A stretch of 64,000 bases of DNA, from positions 1,260,767 to 1,324,766 of the forward strand of contig NW_003314266.1 in the NCBI RefSeq assembly GCF_000143415.4. Direction: 5' to 3'. The notes beneath the pieces are model-generated. The model was not told where the DNA came from. It searched no databases and saw only the letters and a program-made list of their open reading frames with translations. The position numbers and the translations under genes were made by a program. Below, piece after piece: positions 1 to 10,543 of this stretch (the stretch's first letter is position 1; the number at the start of each line of letters is the position of its first letter). Source of the stretch: Selaginella moellendorffii (taxonomy: Eukaryota; Streptophyta; Lycopodiopsida; Selaginellales; Selaginellaceae).

Positions 1-1798
1 ATATTCAAATGCCAAACACCTTTTCAATGTCGTGAGCCTCCAGCTTTTACAAATTAGAGATATCACTCTTAAGCTGCTTGGGCAACGATTTATGATGCGA
101 GCGCGTTGCTGCCAGTTTCGGTAAACACTTGGTTGATCTTCTGATCTGTATGCGTGCACCTGTTAAGAAAAAAAGAACCAAGTTAGATGCGTAAAAATAT
201 TTTTAAAAAACCATCTCCATTTTCACAATTGTCATGGACTTGAGCTTTAACCGTCTGTGGTCATTGTCATTGTCAAACCACCTGACTTGGTCACATGGAA
301 ATTTTCGATGGTCAAACTGTAGCATGAAACAAACAAGGTGCTAACCTTCTACAGTGCTGCAACGAATAAAAATTGTGGCGACGTGGGGGTCCAGCAAATT
401 TTATATCCTTCCAATCGTCTATACCTGTCCGAATGCTTTGTGTCAAACCTCAACTTCTTGAGGAGAAGAACCACATCCGAATAAGTTGCTCTAGCTCGCT
501 CATGATTTCCACAAAGATATTGTCAGTATCAATTCCAAACTGCAAACAAAGTTTAAGTTTCCAGAGAGATAGATAGACATTTTTATAGTCACCACAGCGC
601 CCGGGACTCTACTACCTCTATGACTATTTCTTACTCTCCTTCTCCTCCATCCAAAACGTTGGACACAGTGATCAAGCAATGTATGGCAAGAAGAATCTCG
701 GTGGGAACCAGTCCTCCAAGTTTTCGGGTCCTCAAGGTGTCCTTCTAAAGGTGTGCATTTTTTTTCTATGCCATCTTGTTGTCCGTATACATGCTCTCTT
801 TCATCTTCTCTCCAGTTCCAGCCAGTGTTTATTTAGTCGTCTCTGCGGCTTGTTTCGTCTTGTCTCTCATCTACAAGATTCGTCTCAACACCACATCTTT
901 GATTCCAGAGTTTTTATTTACCTGCTGGAGCGTATTTCCTGAGCAGTGCCTTTCATGTCCTGCAGAGTCTCCGAATGAAACGAAGAAGGAGAATAAACAG
1001 AACCTCTTTCTTCTGATTGGCGTGGAGAGGTTTCTAAGCATGGATTTCTTCTTGGTTCCACTGCTGGTTATTTAAAACTAATTACCTTTTATGATATATA
1101 TAAATTAAGCCTCCTTTTGCGAGTATAAAAGATCACAAAGAACTACTAGGCCTTTTTCATTCTTCCAGTCAGTAAAAGGGCAATAGAGTACAATTGTCAA
1201 AGAGATTGTTGAAAAAGCACAAGAGGCATGCCGAAAACAATAAACTCAAACATCATTAGTTTAACATGAAGCATAAGAACTATGAGTCTTCATTCACACT
1301 TTTTGACTTGGAGGCAAGCTTGGATACTTTGTATAAAAAACAATAAAGCACCCCAAGAGGAGGCTTCTTAAATGGATGGTCCATATATTATACTATAATA
1401 ATTAGTGTATCATATATATGTATATATATGTATATGTATATTGTATTTATATATTTTATATTTTTATTAAAAACTGAGTAAATTTTAAAATTATTATATT
1501 TATATATTATTACAAATTTTTATGTTATAAATTATTTAATATTTAAATTAAACAAAACATTAAAAAAATTACTATTAATTTTTTATAGAAATAGTTAATA
1601 GTTTACAACTGATTGTAGTTCACTTATAAACTTTATGAAATACAACTATTAAAAAATTATTTCAATTTTAATTTATTATAACTCTGCTAATTTTTAATTT
1701 TATAATAAGTTATAAACTATAACTTATAACTATAACGTAGTATTACTGTTTTATTTTACAAATATTTCATCAATCAACTATACCAAAAAAATATTTAT
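1..1798. other. Intergenic DNA, no supported gene
   Basis: Short open frames occur at 679-942 and 776-1075, but none shows a recognisable domain or a chain of exons with matching phase. A frame starting at 679 reads a short Gly/Ser/Lys-rich peptide up to a GT at 751, and I could not find a matching downstream exon. From about 1380 to 1798 the sequence becomes very AT-rich with ATATGT runs, just before the left LTR of the retroelement. A transcribed leader or the end of an outside gene cannot be excluded. Confidence 0.5.
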
Positions 1799-1973
1799 TG
1801 TGAGGGCCAAGTGTACGGCTACGATGCCGTATACTAATATTAGCGTAGTGGGATTTTGGTAGCCGTCGGATTGGTTTCAATCCGGACCACTCGCTCCTGT
1901 ATATAAACTAGAGTTTTTGGGTTAATTAATATGCACATTTCTATATTCCCTTTCCATATTCCATGCACTCACA
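1799..1973 (+). repeat. Left LTR of gypsy copy 1
   Basis: It is 175 bp long with perfect 6-bp terminal inverted repeats TGTGAG/CTCACA. A TATATAAA box at 1900-1907 is the probable core promoter of the element. It differs from the right LTR by five substitutions that I can see, all transitions (about 3%), so the insertion is fairly young. Confidence 0.93.
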
Positions 1974-2184
1974 TTGGTGGAGGTGAGAGGCACCTTTGAT
2001 TATCCCTGGGGAGTGCTTGGATTTGGGATTTCAGTTTAGATCTAGTTTTTCCCATTTCCTTTCTTTTGTTCTTTCCTTTCAGGATTTTGGTTTAAATCTA
2101 ACTTTTTGCATTGTCTAGATCTACCATTTCTTTCCAGCCTTTTGTCATTTCTCTTCTTTTGCTCTTTCTTTTTCATTCATCTTC

Positions 2185-3039
2185 ATGGCCGATCCGCAAT
2201 CTCCTCCTTTGACTCTAGAGCAGCAGTTGGTTCAATTGCTTGATGTTATGCGCTTGCAATTGAACAACCAAACTCAGTTGATGGCGGCGTTCATGGCACA
2301 TGGTACAACTCCTCCTGCTTTTGGTGCCAATCCTCGCGTTCGGCCGGAGTTCTTTCGTGGGAATCCTGGGGATGATGTGTACCATTGGTTTGATCACTTC
2401 ACGGTGATTGCCACATATCATTCTTGGGATGATGCTCGACGTTTGCGTGAGTTCCCCATATGTCTCCAAGGGACGGCTTTGCAGTGGTACAATGGATTGA
2501 GCGCAGCCACTCGTGGCGATTGGAGTGTTCTTCCGGATGTCTTCAAACGCACCTTCGGCCACGTCGATGATTGTGATGATGCCTTCCAACAATTGCATTG
2601 TCTTCGCCAAGGGCCATCTGAGTCGGTGATGCAATTTAGCATTCGTTTCCGAAGACTTTTGCTTCGTGCGGAGCCAAATATGTCGGAGCGGATCAAGCTA
2701 GGAATGTTGTGGCTAACACTTCGTCAAGATCTTGTCGGACTTGTGCATGCACTTGCTCCTGCCACTCTTGACGATGCTCTTCGCTTGGCACAATGTTATG
2801 AGACGTCGCCTCTTCCACTTCTTGCTACACGTCCTTCAGCTCCACTTCCTATGAGTGATGGTCCTGTTCCCATGGAAGTTGATGCTGCTGCTACTCGAGT
2901 CCAAGGACAAGGGCAAGGACGTGGTCGTGGCCGTGATATTCGTTGCTGGGCGTGTGATGAAGTTGGTCATACTTATCGGCGTTATCGGCGCTTTCCGGAT
3001 TGGCGACCTCCATTTCTTGGGTGGAGACCTTGGCGTTAG
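2185..3039 (+). CDS. Retrotransposon gag polyprotein (284 aa), zinc knuckle damaged
   Basis: The frame opens with ATG at 2185, about 210 bp after the left LTR. Residues ~50-200 look like a plant Ty3/gypsy gag (retrotrans_gag family), including the FFRGNPGDDVYHWFDHF segment and a TALQWYNGL motif. Near the C-terminus a Gly/Arg/Gln-rich stretch leads to a CCHC-type zinc knuckle reading CWACDEVGHTYRRY, where the last cysteine is not cysteine, so metal binding should be impaired. The frame ends at TAG 3037-3039, ahead of the protease. It would form the particle coat in an active element. No other host role is suggested. Confidence 0.85.
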   Translation: MADPQSPPLTLEQQLVQLLDVMRLQLNNQTQLMAAFMAHGTTPPAFGANPRVRPEFFRGNPGDDVYHWFDHFTVIATYHSWDDARRLREFPICLQGTALQWYNGLSAATRGDWSVLPDVFKRTFGHVDDCDDAFQQLHCLRQGPSESVMQFSIRFRRLLLRAEPNMSERIKLGMLWLTLRQDLVGLVHALAPATLDDALRLAQCYETSPLPLLATRPSAPLPMSDGPVPMEVDAAATRVQGQGQGRGRGRDIRCWACDEVGHTYRRYRRFPDWRPPFLGWRPWR

Positions 3040-4638
3040 CAACGTCCCATTGGTGCTGCTGCGGTGGAAGGTTTGGATACCGAGGTGCATTCGGGAAACG
3101 AGGAGTTGCGCGAGTAATGGAGGGACCTTGCACGAATAAATTAGTGACCCCTCCATCTTTCTTTCGGGAGTATCATCAAGGGGTTCACTCAGCACCGGTT
3201 CATCCAGTGTTTACTTTCCAAGCTCGTTTTTATAACAAGAGGTCTCCTATTCTTCTCTCCGTGTTGGTTGATACAGGTTTGAGTTTATCTTCTATTGCTC
3301 GACTTGTTGCCACACGTTGTCATCTACACTTGCGTCATGCGGCGGATCCAGTTTTCATTCTTTATGGCAACGGCCGTACACATGCATGTGCACGAGATGA
3401 GGCGGACCTGGTTGTGCGTGTGGGCGATCTCGAGCTTGAGTTGCAGTCGTTGCGGGTGGTGCCGAGTCAAGCTTTTGACCTCATTCTTGGTATGGATTGG
3501 TTGCAGCGCAATCATGCCAAGTGTGACTTTGAGGCTTCTCCCCCTTGTCTTATACTTCTTTATGTTTCATCCATTCCTCTCACCTCTTCGTCCCTTTACT
3601 TCTACCTTTGCTTCCATTACTTTTGTTCCCCCACTGTTTCCTCTTGTGTTTCCATCTTGTTCTACTCTTCCCTTTTCTGATCCCTCTGATGATCTTTGTG
3701 TTGCAGCTGTTGACCAGCTCATGAAGGAGTATTCTGATCTCTTTGAATTTGACCTATCGTCTGGGGCCAAGACTGCCACACGTCATCCCATTCCAACCGG
3801 GGATGCTCGTCCAATCAAGGTTCCTGTTCGTCGTCGGTCACCCAAGGAGATCAAGATTTTACGTGCAAACGTCAAGGAGATGTTGGAGAAGGGTGTTATT
3901 TGGAAGTCGTGGAGTCCTTGGGCATGTGAACCTCATCTTGTGACGAAGCCTGATGGGAGTATTCGTTTCTGCATTGACTATCGTCCGTTAAATGAAGTGA
4001 TGATCCCGAACGTGTACCCTCTTCCTCACACTGCTGATCTCTTGGATCGTTTGGGGCGAAGTCGTTGGTTCACCAAGCTAGATCTTGCTTCTGGGTATTG
4101 GCAAGTACCGATGGCCGAAGACGATATTCCTAAGACTGCTTTTCGTACACCATTTGGTTTGTACGAGTTTTTGGTGATGCCGTTTGGTTTAAACAATGCT
4201 CCAGCAACTTTTCAACGGATGATGGACGAGGTTCTTTGCGATATGCCGGAGGTGACGTCTGACTTCATTGATGATGTTTTGATCCACTCGGAGGGGACAT
4301 GGGAGGAGCACGTTCGTGATGTTTGTAAAGTGTTGGATCGGCTACGCGACGTTAGTTTAAAGCTGAAGCGGTCAAAGTGCGTGTTTGGGTCCAAGGACAC
4401 AACTTATCTTGGGTACCGTATTTTTCGTGAGGGTTTGCAAGTTGATCCTGACAAACTTGTGGCTGTTCTAAAGTTCCCTAGTCCGAAGTGTGTGAATGAT
4501 GTGCAGCGCTTTTTGGGTAAGGTGCAGTATCTTGGTCGTTTTGTGGATCATCTTTCCGATCGCACTACACCATTGCGAGCGTTGCTGAAGTCATCAACGT
4601 CATCTTTCATCTGGTCCAGAGCGGATTCTTTCGGATAA
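3000..4638 (+). pseudogene. Broken pol: retropepsin and reverse transcriptase
   Basis: The retropepsin lies in the frame 3000-3680, with catalytic VDTGLS near 3270 and the ILGMDWL motif near 3485. The reverse transcriptase lies in another frame, recognisable from about 3715 to 4615. It has PHLVTKPDGSIRFCIDYRPL, then KLDLASGYWQ, then a catalytic box FIDD where most relatives have YVDD or YIDD, then the connection-domain motif YLGY. Gag, protease and RT are in different frames, so the original polyprotein is broken. RT homology ends abruptly at ~4616 (FIWS), and the next bases belong to integrase. Confidence 0.88.
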
Positions 4639-5297
4639 TGGTCCCGCATTTATGGCTGAGGTATTTCATGTTTTGACATCTCAGTTGGGGATACGCCACA
4701 CTTTTACGAGTGTTTATCATCCACAATCAGACGGTTTGGTGGAACGGCTCGTTTGGACATTCAAAGGGATGATTGCGAAGTATGTGAGCTTTCAGCATTC
4801 GGATTGGGATAGTTATTTGCCGTCTCTTTGGTATGCCTATGTCACAGGGGTGCAGTTCTGTTGGTGCTTCACCATATAAACTTCTATATGGTCATGATCC
4901 AATATTACCAACAGAGCTGGGTTTACCTTTGCGATTGCCACGAGCTCCTGATACTAGGTCATGGGATCAATATTTGACAAGCATTCTTCCACTTGTCCGA
5001 GCAGAGTTTGCTGAACACTTAGGCCGCGTACAAGTGGGACAACAACGGCGCTACAATTCCCATCATCGTCCACCTGCGGAGTACAAAGTGGATGATTTGG
5101 TGTTAGTTCGTTTTCCCCATCTTGCGGTACGTGGTTTATCTAAGGGGCTCCTTGCGCAGTGGAAAGGACCGTATCGGGTGTTACGGCAAGTTGGACCACA
5201 AGTTTATGAGGTTCGGCATGACGTTCAGCAGGCCGATCCTCTGGAGATTGTGCATGTGCAGCGGTTAAAACGCTTCATACAAAGGGATCAAGAGTAG
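4617..5297 (+). pseudogene. Integrase remnant (C-terminal half, frameshifted)
   Basis: Right after the deletion junction, the reading SDNGPAFMAEVFHVLTSQLG corresponds to the middle of an integrase core, followed by a YHPQSDGLVERL motif near 4718-4750. A frameshift around 4850 moves the reading to another frame (4833-5297). That frame holds the C-terminal GPY/F module (QWKGPYRVLRQVGPQVYEV) and ends at TAG 5295-5297. The HHCC zinc domain and the first catalytic aspartate region are missing. No chromodomain is seen. Confidence 0.85.
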
Positions 5298-5407
5298 GTA
5301 ATACCGTCTACAGATCCACCAATGCCTCCTCCTGACGTTCCTCCAGATCCCGGCCCATCTACAAGAGAACCCTGACGGCCTTCCATTATTCCGAGAGGAG
5401 GGGATGA

Positions 5408-5582
5408 TGTGAGGGCCAAGTGTATGGCTACGATGCCGTATACTAATATTAGCGTAGTGGGATTTTGGTAGCCGTCGGATTGGTTTCAATCCGGACCACT
5501 CGCTCCTGTATATAAGCTAGGGTTTTTGGGCTAATTAATATGCACATTTCTATATTCCCTTTTCATATTCCATGCACTCACA
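5408..5582 (+). repeat. Right LTR of gypsy copy 1
   Basis: This 175-bp LTR starts TGTGAG and ends CTCACA and is about 97% identical to 1799-1973. The purine tract at 5392-5407 abuts it. Confidence 0.93.
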
Positions 5583-6618
5583 CTGTTAAATAAAAATGTA
5601 TTCTTTGATGTTTAACTTGTAAATTAATAGTGAAAACACTAAAACTTTATAGATATATAGATTGGTATAATTGTGTTTATAATATATATATATATATATA
5701 AATAAATCAAAATAAAAAGACTCTTTATATATTAAAATTTTAATGATTAGCTTTTAATTTTTAGGAACTACATCTCAGATTTAGTTTCAAAATATTTAAC
5801 ATTTTAAATAATTCTAAATTCAAGACAAGAATTGTTTTAAGAACCATCTTGGTAGTAATAATAAAAATATAAGCTTCATATATATAAATAAAGAGCTTGG
5901 CCAAAAAGTCAATGAAGGTAAAAAAAAACACACGTTTAAATAAGATAATTAAATGGATTATAATACTTAGTTTTTGTAAAAAGAGTTTAGTAGTACCAAC
6001 TCATATTATTATTTATTTAAATAGCATTAATTTGTGAGTCATGTTTTCACAATTATTTGTATTTTTTAAAATAACAATGAGGTAATGAGCTGCAAGGATG
6101 GAGTCTCATAAGATGGCATAGATCCCATCTTGGTGTCCAATTGTTGAGGATGTAATAAATAAATCATGAAGAATTAAAGGCATAGCTTGATAAAATCTCA
6201 AATAATTTTTACTTAATGCAAAGTTAGGATTCATTTAGCTGTGTTTAGTTGTGTCAATGCAATGCTGGTCTGTTGCAGGGCATTTCTAATTGTAACATTG
6301 AGAGGCATGGATGGTATTTTAATGCTTGATAGAAATTGATTTTTATCTGGATTTTACTTCTTTTTTTTTTTTTTAAGTATATGTGGTATCAAATAAATCG
6401 TCGATGTGCAGCCATAGAGCTCAAGCAGAACCAACCAGACATAGCACTTCCTTCAATCATTATATTCGTTTACATTGGGAAGAATGCGAATGTTTTTACT
6501 TAAGACCTTGTGCTCCGACTGAAGAATCAACAAGGACGATCTGGTAAAAGAAAAAAACAAGCCTGTAACTCATATCCTTTCAAAGAAACTCCATCAACCT
6601 TTGGGGACGTGATCGGCT
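5583..6618. other. AT-rich intergenic DNA
   Basis: It holds a (TA)n stretch around 5684-5700, several A/T homopolymers and no frame with recognisable coding character. The last few hundred bases are probably the 3' flank of the minus-strand gene that ends at 6619. I see no retroelement domain in it. Confidence 0.5.
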
Positions 6619-7256
6619 CTAATTGCGATCCTCCTCGAGCTTCAAGGTCTCGTCGGTCGCGTAAACCATGCAAGCCTGGGACAACACAGCCTGGAGTGAA
6701 AATTTTGCGAAAGACAGTTAAGAAGCAAACCTTGACATAGTTTGCATTTGGAAGGCTTGTACTGATCTCTTCGACATCGAGATCTTCGAACGGGTTCTTG
6801 ACGAGCTGGCTTCCAAACACCGTCTCGTCACAATCGACCCATTCGTCCTCGACGTCCGAGATCACATCCGGATCCACTGCCACAGAGAATTTGAATGGAT
6901 CGAAGCTTTGAAATATTTCGAGATCGACCCTACCATTCTCTTCGCAGGTTTCCTCCAGATCTCTCCTCAGTGCGTCCTTGAGACCTTGATCCAGCGGGCA
7001 ATCGAGCCTGTGAAAAGAAAAAAAGAAGCACTGATCGAGCGGCTTCTTACCATTTCCGCATCCAGGACTTGGAATTCTTGCGGCGATCTTCATCACCTTG
7101 GTCGGAGTCGGAATCTTCGCGGCGATCGATCGAAGAGCTCGCCGGCCTAGCTTCGCTGCTCTCCCGCTCCAGCCATATTCCAAAATATTTAGGGCAGAGA
7201 CGTAATCTCTCCCGCCCATTTGTAAGGACTTTCAATCGAAGCCGTCCATTTGATTT
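6619..7256 (-). CDS. Unknown acidic protein, three exons
   Basis: I do not recognise the family. Two short introns with good signals are visible: 7008-7050 (GTAAGA...TTTTCACAG) and 6691-6730 (GTTTGC...CTCCAG). Joined, the exons read a middle part with LDCPLDQGLKDALRRDLEE, an acidic stretch DPDVISDVEDEWVDCDETVF, and a C-terminus ending LKLEEDRN before TAG at 6619-6621. The start is unsettled. The best-phased first exon (frame open to 7256, Arg/Ser/Asp-rich, ending MRKW) has no ATG. The only good upstream ATG, at 7219 (MGGRDYVSALNILEYGW), is one frame off unless a second acceptor 24 bases downstream is used. An upstream leader exon is possible. Expected size is about 170-180 aa. It diverges from the dioxygenase gene at 7308. 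Confidence 0.6.
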
Positions 7257-7307
7257 TCACTTAAGAAGCATCTTGATAGATTCTCTTTTATTTTAAATTG
7301 CGTGGCT
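7236..7307. promoter_or_regulatory. Compact divergent promoter region
   Basis: Only about 70-90 bp separate the 5' end of the minus-strand gene from the ATG of the dioxygenase at 7308. The interval is AT-rich near the dioxygenase start. No clear TATA box can be assigned to either side, so promoter elements probably extend into the neighbouring 5' exons. This is inferred from gene positions only. Confidence 0.3.
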
Positions 7308-8560
7308 ATGGCCGCTGGATGGAACAAGCTAGACGGTGCCAAGGCGCTCGTCGATAGCGGCATAGACAGGGTCCCAGATTTCTATGTCAAGCCCCTCGAT
7401 CAGAGGCTCTCTCCTCAAGATCTGGCGCTCCACGCCGACGAAATCCCGGTGATCGATGTCTCCCCGCTGCTGGATTCCAAGCCTACTTCATCCGATCGCA
7501 GCAAGGAGGACGTAATCGCCGAGCTGCTGGATGCGAGCGAGAGATGGGGCTTCTTCCAGGTAAGAAACTGTGCCGCGTATGGAATCGTCTCAAGGAACTG
7601 GATCTAGGTTATCAATCACGGCATCGGCAGTGATCTCACGCGGCGGATGCTCGCCGTGGCTCACGAATTCTTCCAGCTGCCGCTCGCGGAGAAGATGGTC
7701 TCCTATAGTACGGACATAGACGCCGCCGTGAGGTACGGCACGAGCGTCAATCCGCTCAAGGAGGTGTTTCTAGACTGGCAAGACAATCTTTTGCATCGAT
7801 TTCTACCGGAGCGCCAGGATCAGCCACATCCATGGCCGACCAAACCAAGCTCTTACGAGTAAGTCTAAGTGCTAGACTTGGTTCATCCAATTCTCTTGCC
7901 TGGTTTTCTCTAAGTTTTCATGGATCGTCCAGGTTGATTGCTGGGGAATTTGTGGATCAAGCCAAGTTTCTGGCCCGCCATCTCCTGCGAGCATTGTCTG
8001 AGGGTCTCGGCTTAGGCCCGGACTATTTGGAGGGGGAGTTTGGTGAGCACAACGTGGCGCTGCGGCTTAATTATTATCCTCCTTGCCCGAGTCCTGAGCT
8101 TGCAATTGGACTGCGTAGTCACTCCGATGTTGGTGGTCTCACGATTCTCTTGCAGGACAGTGATATCGTCGGACTCCAAGTGAAGGTCCAGGAGAAGTGG
8201 AAGACGGTCAGGTCGGTTCCTGGTGCTCTTGTTATCAACATTGGCGACCAGCTTCAGGCAAGCTAGCAAATAACTTGTAGAATGGTTGATATGTGTGCTT
8301 TTCGTCTTTTGGGACAGATTTATAGCAATGGGAAGCTCAAGAGCGTCGAGCACAGAGCGATCGTAAATGCCGATAAAGCTCGGGTATCAGTCGGGCTCTT
8401 CTACGATCCAGCTTCCGACGTTAGAGTATCTCCGATTCCCAAGTTTGTAGACACGGAGCATCCAGCAGCCTACAACCCTTGCGTGTTTAGAGACTACCTA
8501 AAGAACCTCTACTCCAAGAACTTGGTGGGCAAGGAATTGCTGGAATCCCAAAGGAAATAG
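7308..8560 (+). CDS. 2-oxoglutarate/Fe(II)-dependent dioxygenase (356 aa)
   Basis: Four exons (7308-7559, 7608-7858, 7933-8257, 8318-8560) join in frame to 356 aa. Residues ~48-150 form the N-terminal DIOX_N domain (DEIPVIDVSPLL, then RWGFFQVINHGI). The catalytic jelly roll follows, with NYYPPCPSPELAIGLRSHSD, iron ligands H231, D233 and H288, and the 2-oxoglutarate RxS pair R298/S300 (KARVSVGLFYDP). All active-site residues are present. This is the plant DOXC class that includes SRG1-, DMR6- and jasmonate-oxidase-like enzymes; the substrate cannot be told from sequence. Cytosolic location is expected because no signal peptide is seen. Intron 3 (8258-8317) uses a GC donor (CAG/GCAAGC) with a normal AG acceptor. 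The first ATG in frame is at 7308. Confidence 0.93.
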
Positions 8561-9085
8561 CCTTGGAAGTGGATGTTTTCAGGAGTGAGAGTTTGCCAGG
8601 TCAAGGTGATTCTCAGCCTGAAAAGATGTTTTAAGGTGGCTACTAGTGACCGAACTCCAATCCATGTAATTGTCATTCTGTTCCTCATGCTTCATGATCT
8701 GCTGGAATGTCAACAATGTGCTAATGAGCATCAAAGACTCTTTCAAGTTCATTTAAGGTTATTTGATACTGATAAAAGTAAAGGATGTTAGAAAGCTTCT
8801 CTTTCCATTTAAAATTCATGAAAAAAAAAATGTAGTTCAAAGTTGAAATTAAATCTAAGAAATCCATAATATTTCAGTTATGTTTTAATATTGATTACAA
8901 TGTTTTGATATATTTGGCAATAGGCAAACTTGACCTTCATATGGTATTCAGGTCCTTGGAGAATCCAGGTCTAGAACACTGAAGTGTTATCAAATGAATT
9001 TTGGTGTACTTTAAAAGGTATGTCCTAAATTTTTTCTGTAAAAACAAGCTGTAATGAGTATTCACAAAGCATTTTTATATAATTT

Positions 9086-9390
9086 TTTTTCTTAAGCAAA
9101 CCCAGTACTGGATATATCTAGAATATGCTTGAATATTTTGTATATACTCTTAAACTATAAAGTGGATATTCTACTATCTAAGACAGTTCTTATTCATTTA
9201 TATTAATCTTGTATTTATAATTTATAAAATTTCCTAAACACTTTCTAGTATATTCTAGTTTATTCTACCATCTATCTATAAAATATAAATATGTTTCTAA
9301 TCATAAATTTCTAATTTATCAATTGGTTTAAATAATAAACAGTACTTTTAAGCAAACCAAGTGTTACTGCATTCAATGACAAATTTTTGA
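9086..9390 (+). repeat. AT-rich interspersed repeat, copy A
   Basis: It starts with CTTAAGCAAACC, runs through GGATATATCTAGAATATGCT and a block of TATTCTAGTTTATTCTACC, and ends near a TGCATTCAATGA motif. The same order of motifs recurs at 9885-10185, and in reverse orientation near 34230-34577 and 44340-44575. The family is unknown and no open frame lies in it. Confidence 0.6.
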
Positions 9391-9884
9391 AAATAAAATA
9401 TATCTTATATTATCTTCTTGAAGCCCTTTTTACTTTTTTGAAATTTATGATTCTCATTTTACCACTAATTGTTTTATATCAATATTTGTATATTAAATAT
9501 AATTATTATCATTGTTCATGTATTAATTATAAAAAATATATACTTTATTTTACTTATACATGAAAAAGAAATCTATATATTTTCTAATATTTATAGTTAC
9601 TAAAGAGTACACCTAATAATAGTTTTTCTAAATATATTGAGTAACTAAATTTTTAATTTTTAATTATATATATGTAAATAACTCCCTGCCCTTTATTTTG
9701 AGATTTTAAAAATTACAACATAACTCTAAGCATATTCTGAGATTATCCATAAACTTAATCTATTTTTGGTTTCTATAAATTTTAATATTTTTAAAAATTA
9801 TTAAATTTTGTTTTTCTTACACTAATAAAAAGATGTTAGTTTAGTTAAAATTAACACAAAAATAATTACTCATTTTCAATTTTT

Positions 9885-10185
9885 TGTTTGCTTAAGCAAA
9901 CCTGTAAAGGATATATCTAGAATAGGCTTGGATATTATAGGATATTCTACCTATTATTCATTTATATTAATCTTGTATTTTATATGTTTAAAATTTCTAA
10001 ACTTTCCTAAACACTTCCCAGTATATTCTTGTTTATTCTACCATCTATCTAACAGTTGATATATAATAGATTAATCTTGATATATAATTTATAAACATGT
10101 TTTATTGGATTATTTCAATATTACTAAACAAGAACGACACTACTATTAAACAAACCAAACATTGTTGCATGCAATGAGCAGTAAA
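9885..10185 (+). repeat. AT-rich interspersed repeat, copy B
   Basis: It begins with the perfect 16-bp palindrome GTTTGCTTAAGCAAAC at 9889-9904, then repeats the motif order of copy A. It ends in ACCAAACATTGTTGCATGCA near 10175. A reverse-orientation relative with the same palindrome occurs at 34562-34577. This could be a pair of terminal repeats or a non-autonomous element; the sequence alone does not decide. Confidence 0.6.
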
Positions 10186-10441
10186 TTATTTCTAATTTCA
10201 GCATATTTTGAATACTTTTTTCCCCTAAGCTCCCATGCATTTTTTAAGCTCCATTTTTTTTTTCATGGCTGCACTAATTACTTTTTGTGTTATTGTTATT
10301 TGCAAGAGTGAGTCTCAAATTGGACCTAGGCAAGAATGCAATAACAGGCAAGAACTTTGAATGTGGTTGCTCTCTTCATCTATAGTGATGAGCATGTTTT
10401 TCTGCAACAACTACATCGTGAAATACAAAAGTAGCTCTTTG

Positions 10442-10543
10442 AAACTTCTATAGTGATACGCAACAAGAGAGCAAGCATTGACTCAGGGTTTAAACCCTTG
10501 GTCAATGCTTGCTCTCTCTCGCCATGTACCAGTATAGAAGTTT
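10442..10543 (+). repeat. 102-nt near-perfect palindrome (fold-back)
   Basis: The left arm starts AAACTTCTATA and the right arm ends TATAGAAGTTT. The inner arms GAGAGCAAGCATTGAC and GTCAATGCTTGCTCTC are perfectly complementary, and the centre is GGTTTAAACC. The arms match at most positions, with a small bulge. An RNA from either strand would fold into a long hairpin of microRNA-precursor size. A MITE-like palindrome is an equally good reading. It matches no microRNA that I can recall. Confidence 0.6.

Larger units (their letters stand above)
1799..5582 (+). mobile_element. Ty3/gypsy LTR retrotransposon, copy 1, internally deleted
   Basis: Two 175-bp direct LTRs (1799-1973 and 5408-5582) start TGTGAG and end CTCACA, and they bracket gag, a retropepsin, a reverse transcriptase and the C-terminal part of an integrase. 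A purine-rich tract (5392-5407) sits immediately before the right LTR, as expected for a polypurine tract. No clear primer binding site for a standard tRNA follows the left LTR. About 1.2 kb is missing at position ~4617 compared with copy 2 at 36178-40887, so RNase H and the front of integrase are gone. The bases flanking the two ends do not form an obvious 5-bp target duplication. The element cannot be autonomous. Confidence 0.95.
8561..10441. other. AT-rich intergenic DNA with dispersed repeats
   Basis: The first ~250 bp are likely the dioxygenase 3' UTR. From about 9040 the sequence is strongly AT-rich and holds two related ~300-bp segments (listed separately) about 800 bp apart. No coding frame is supported. 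Confidence 0.5.

Noticed and set aside
679-1075. Possible small gene with a splice donor after 750
   Set aside because: No second exon with matching phase, no domain; the hydrophobic frames come from T/C-rich DNA.
1974-1995. tRNA primer binding site after the left LTR of gypsy copy 1
   Set aside because: The sequence TTGGTGGAGGTGAGAGG does not match a tRNA 3' end that I can name, so I did not list it.
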